In this document: positions 62,614 to 64,000 of the stretch, piece after piece
Position numbering within the stretch: position 1 is the first letter of the stretch
Layout: each line of letters begins with the position of its first letter
Origin: Oxalobacteraceae sp. CFBP 13730
GTDB lineage: Bacteria > Pseudomonadota > Gammaproteobacteria > Burkholderiales > Burkholderiaceae_D
Assembly: GCA_014841835.1 (NCBI GenBank)
Contig: JACYUQ010000001.1
Location: 620,001 to 684,000 of the forward strand
Direction: 5' to 3'
DNA: 64,000 nt
Notes under the pieces: model-generated
Told to the model about the DNA's origin: nothing
Database searches by the model: none
What the model saw: only the letters and a program-made list of their open reading frames with translations
Made by a program: the position numbers and the translations under genes

Positions 62614-64000
62614 GTGAACGACCACCACGCTTTCCCCTTCCTGCGTGAAATCCTGCTGTTCCTGATCCTGGCCGGCATCCTCATCCCTACCCTGCAGCGC
62701 CTGCGCATCAACCAGGTGCTCGGCTTTCTCGCCGTCGGCGCCCTGCTCGGCCCCTTCGGCCTGGGCGCGCTGGCTCTCCACACGCCGTGGCTGTCATTCC
62801 TCACCTTCCCCGCCGGCCCCGGCATCTCGATGCTCGCTGAAATCGGCGTGCTGTTCCTGATGTTCATGATTGGACTGGAACTGTCCGCCGCGCGCCTGTG
62901 GTCGATGCGGCGCTGGGTGTTCGGCGCCGGCACCGCGCAGGTCGTGGCCAGCGCCACGCTGATCGGCGCCGCCCTGTATCTGTATGGCTTGCCGGGCCAG
63001 GCCGCCGTCGTTCTCGGTCTCGTACTCTCGCTGTCATCTACCGCCGTCGTCATGCAGCTGATGAACCAGCAGCACAGCACCGGCACACGCCTGGGCCAGG
63101 CCGCGTTCGCCGTATTGATGCTGCAGGATCTGGCCGTGGTGCCGATCCTGATCCTGATCGGGGCGCTGGCCAAGGGTGCCGGCGACGGCAACGACGCGCT
63201 GCTGCTGGCCGCGATCACGCTGGCCAAGGCCGCCGGCGCGATTGCCCTTATCTATCTGGTGGGCGGGCGCGTCGTGCATCCGCTGTTTCGCGCCTTTGCC
63301 CGCCAGCGCCAGCCCGACGTGTTCATGGCACTGGTGCTGCTCGCGACCTTCGGCATCGCCGCGCTGTCGGCCGCCGCCGGCCTGTCGATGGCGCTGGGCG
63401 CCCTGATCGCGGGCCTGCTGCTGGCCGAGACCGAATTCAAGCACGAGGTCGAGCTGATGGTCGAGCCGTTCAAGGGCTTGCTCATGGGGCTGTTCTTCAT
63501 GACGGTCGGGATGACCATCGACACGCGCCAGATCCTCGACGCACCACTGTGGCTGGCCAGCTTCGTGCTCGGGCTGGTGCTGATCAAGGGCTTCGTGGTG
63601 GCCGTGCTGTTTCGCATTGGCGGCCTGCCGTGGGGCCGCGCCGTCGAAGGTGGTCTGCTGCTGGGCCAGGGCGGCGAGTTCGCCTTCATCGTCATCGGCT
63701 ATGCGGCCAGCAGCGGCGTGCTCGATCCGGCGCTGGGCGCGCGCGTGATGCTGGCGGTCGGCCTGTCGCTGTTCATCACGCCAATGCTGGGGCGCCTGGG
63801 CACGGCCATTGGCGACCAGCTGGAAACACGCGGCGACCAGCTCGCCGCGCAGCACGATCATGCCGCCCTGAGTGCGGTGCGCGGCCAGGTCATCATTGCC
63901 GGCTTCGGCCGCGTCGGCCAGCAACTGGGGAAGCTGCTCACTGCGCAAAAGATTCCGTTCGTGGCATTCGAAACCGATGCGCGGCTGGTGGCGCAGCTGC
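62614..64000 (+). CDS. CPA2 family cation:proton antiporter (KefB/YbaL-like), partial
   Basis: At least 462 residues, cut by the window end. The N-terminal domain has about 12-13 membrane helices of the Na+/H+-exchanger type (LRINQVLGFLAVGALLGPFGLG, MLAEIGVLFLMFMIGLELS, QDLAVVPILIL, LLLGQGGEFAFIVIGYA). A TrkA-N regulatory domain begins at about residue 425 with GQVIIAGFGRVGQQLGKLL. The family exports K+ or exchanges monovalent cations for protons, gated by nucleotides or glutathione adducts. It starts with GTG, with AGGTA upstream. Confidence 0.88.
   Translation, partial: MNDHHAFPFLREILLFLILAGILIPTLQRLRINQVLGFLAVGALLGPFGLGALALHTPWLSFLTFPAGPGISMLAEIGVLFLMFMIGLELSAARLWSMRRWVFGAGTAQVVASATLIGAALYLYGLPGQAAVVLGLVLSLSSTAVVMQLMNQQHSTGTRLGQAAFAVLMLQDLAVVPILILIGALAKGAGDGNDALLLAAITLAKAAGAIALIYLVGGRVVHPLFRAFARQRQPDVFMALVLLATFGIAALSAAAGLSMALGALIAGLLLAETEFKHEVELMVEPFKGLLMGLFFMTVGMTIDTRQILDAPLWLASFVLGLVLIKGFVVAVLFRIGGLPWGRAVEGGLLLGQGGEFAFIVIGYAASSGVLDPALGARVMLAVGLSLFITPMLGRLGTAIGDQLETRGDQLAAQHDHAALSAVRGQVIIAGFGRVGQQLGKLLTAQKIPFVAFETDARLVAQL

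Overview
This 64 kb window is high-GC chromosomal DNA from a beta-proteobacterium. It most likely belongs to the Burkholderiales family Oxalobacteraceae (Massilia/Telluria-like). The evidence is the rpsP-rimM-trmD-rplS operon followed by NudL, CobD/CbiB-like and DUF3579 genes, the one-piece tmRNA, the class II fumarase, the FimV-like protein and a dense set of Burkholderiales-type small proteins (CsbD, DUF883-like, YjfB, DUF3597). No rRNA, tRNA, CRISPR array, prophage or insertion sequence was seen. The genus is inferred; the phylum and order are well supported.

Layout. 0-6.7 kb: ubiG-gph, a glycine-zipper protein, a zinc-ribbon methyltransferase, tmRNA (ssrA) followed by a strongly structured non-coding stretch, an acyltransferase, and mntP behind a yybP-ykoY manganese riboswitch. 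6.7-13.5 kb: an orphan type VI secretion pair tssF-tssG, a MATE exporter and a secreted dipeptidyl-peptidase IV-like S9 peptidase. 13.5-20.3 kb: two CsbD stress proteins on either side of an AI-2E-type permease, a methyltransferase, fliT, a candidate small RNA, a FimV-like protein, fumC and several small proteins. 20.3-23.8 kb: mobB with an ExeA/GspB-like secretion accessory pair and an unknown secreted protein. 24-29 kb: a four-gene amino-sugar operon (GlcNAc kinase, NagA, SIS-type deaminase, GH3 hexosaminidase) behind a strong promoter overlapped by repeated half-sites. 29-33 kb: a TPR protein, an array of inverted and direct repeats, and the mesX-mesD methionine synthase pair. 33-40 kb: redox enzymes, a LysR regulator, an SDR lacking its catalytic serine and an M16 peptidase. 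40-45.4 kb: translation genes. 45.4-49.5 kb: acyl-CoA dehydrogenase with etfBA, and tusA. 49.7-56.5 kb: an OmpA-like protein, alaS, a flagellin carrying an inserted metallopeptidase (flagellinolysin), and a phosphodiesterase. 56.6-64 kb: a DUF937-like/DUF3597 fusion, a zinc-ribbon membrane protein, trpS, a glycosidase-reductase fusion, and a CPA2 antiporter cut by the window edge.

Genes that work together. NagK, NagA and the SIS protein would turn GlcNAc into fructose-6-phosphate, with the hexosaminidase releasing the sugar from wall or chitin fragments. EtfBA would accept electrons from the acyl-CoA dehydrogenase. RpsP, RimM, TrmD and RplS make and modify ribosomes and tRNA. MesX and MesD together make methionine without cobalamin. 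FliT, YjfB and the flagellinolysin are flagellar accessory genes lying outside any flagellar operon.

The items most worth a second look are the proteolytic flagellin, the GH1-RmlD fusion, the promoter-to-terminator small RNA candidate near 16.5-16.7 kb, the mesX-mesD pair, the isolated tssFG pair and the structured DNA downstream of ssrA.
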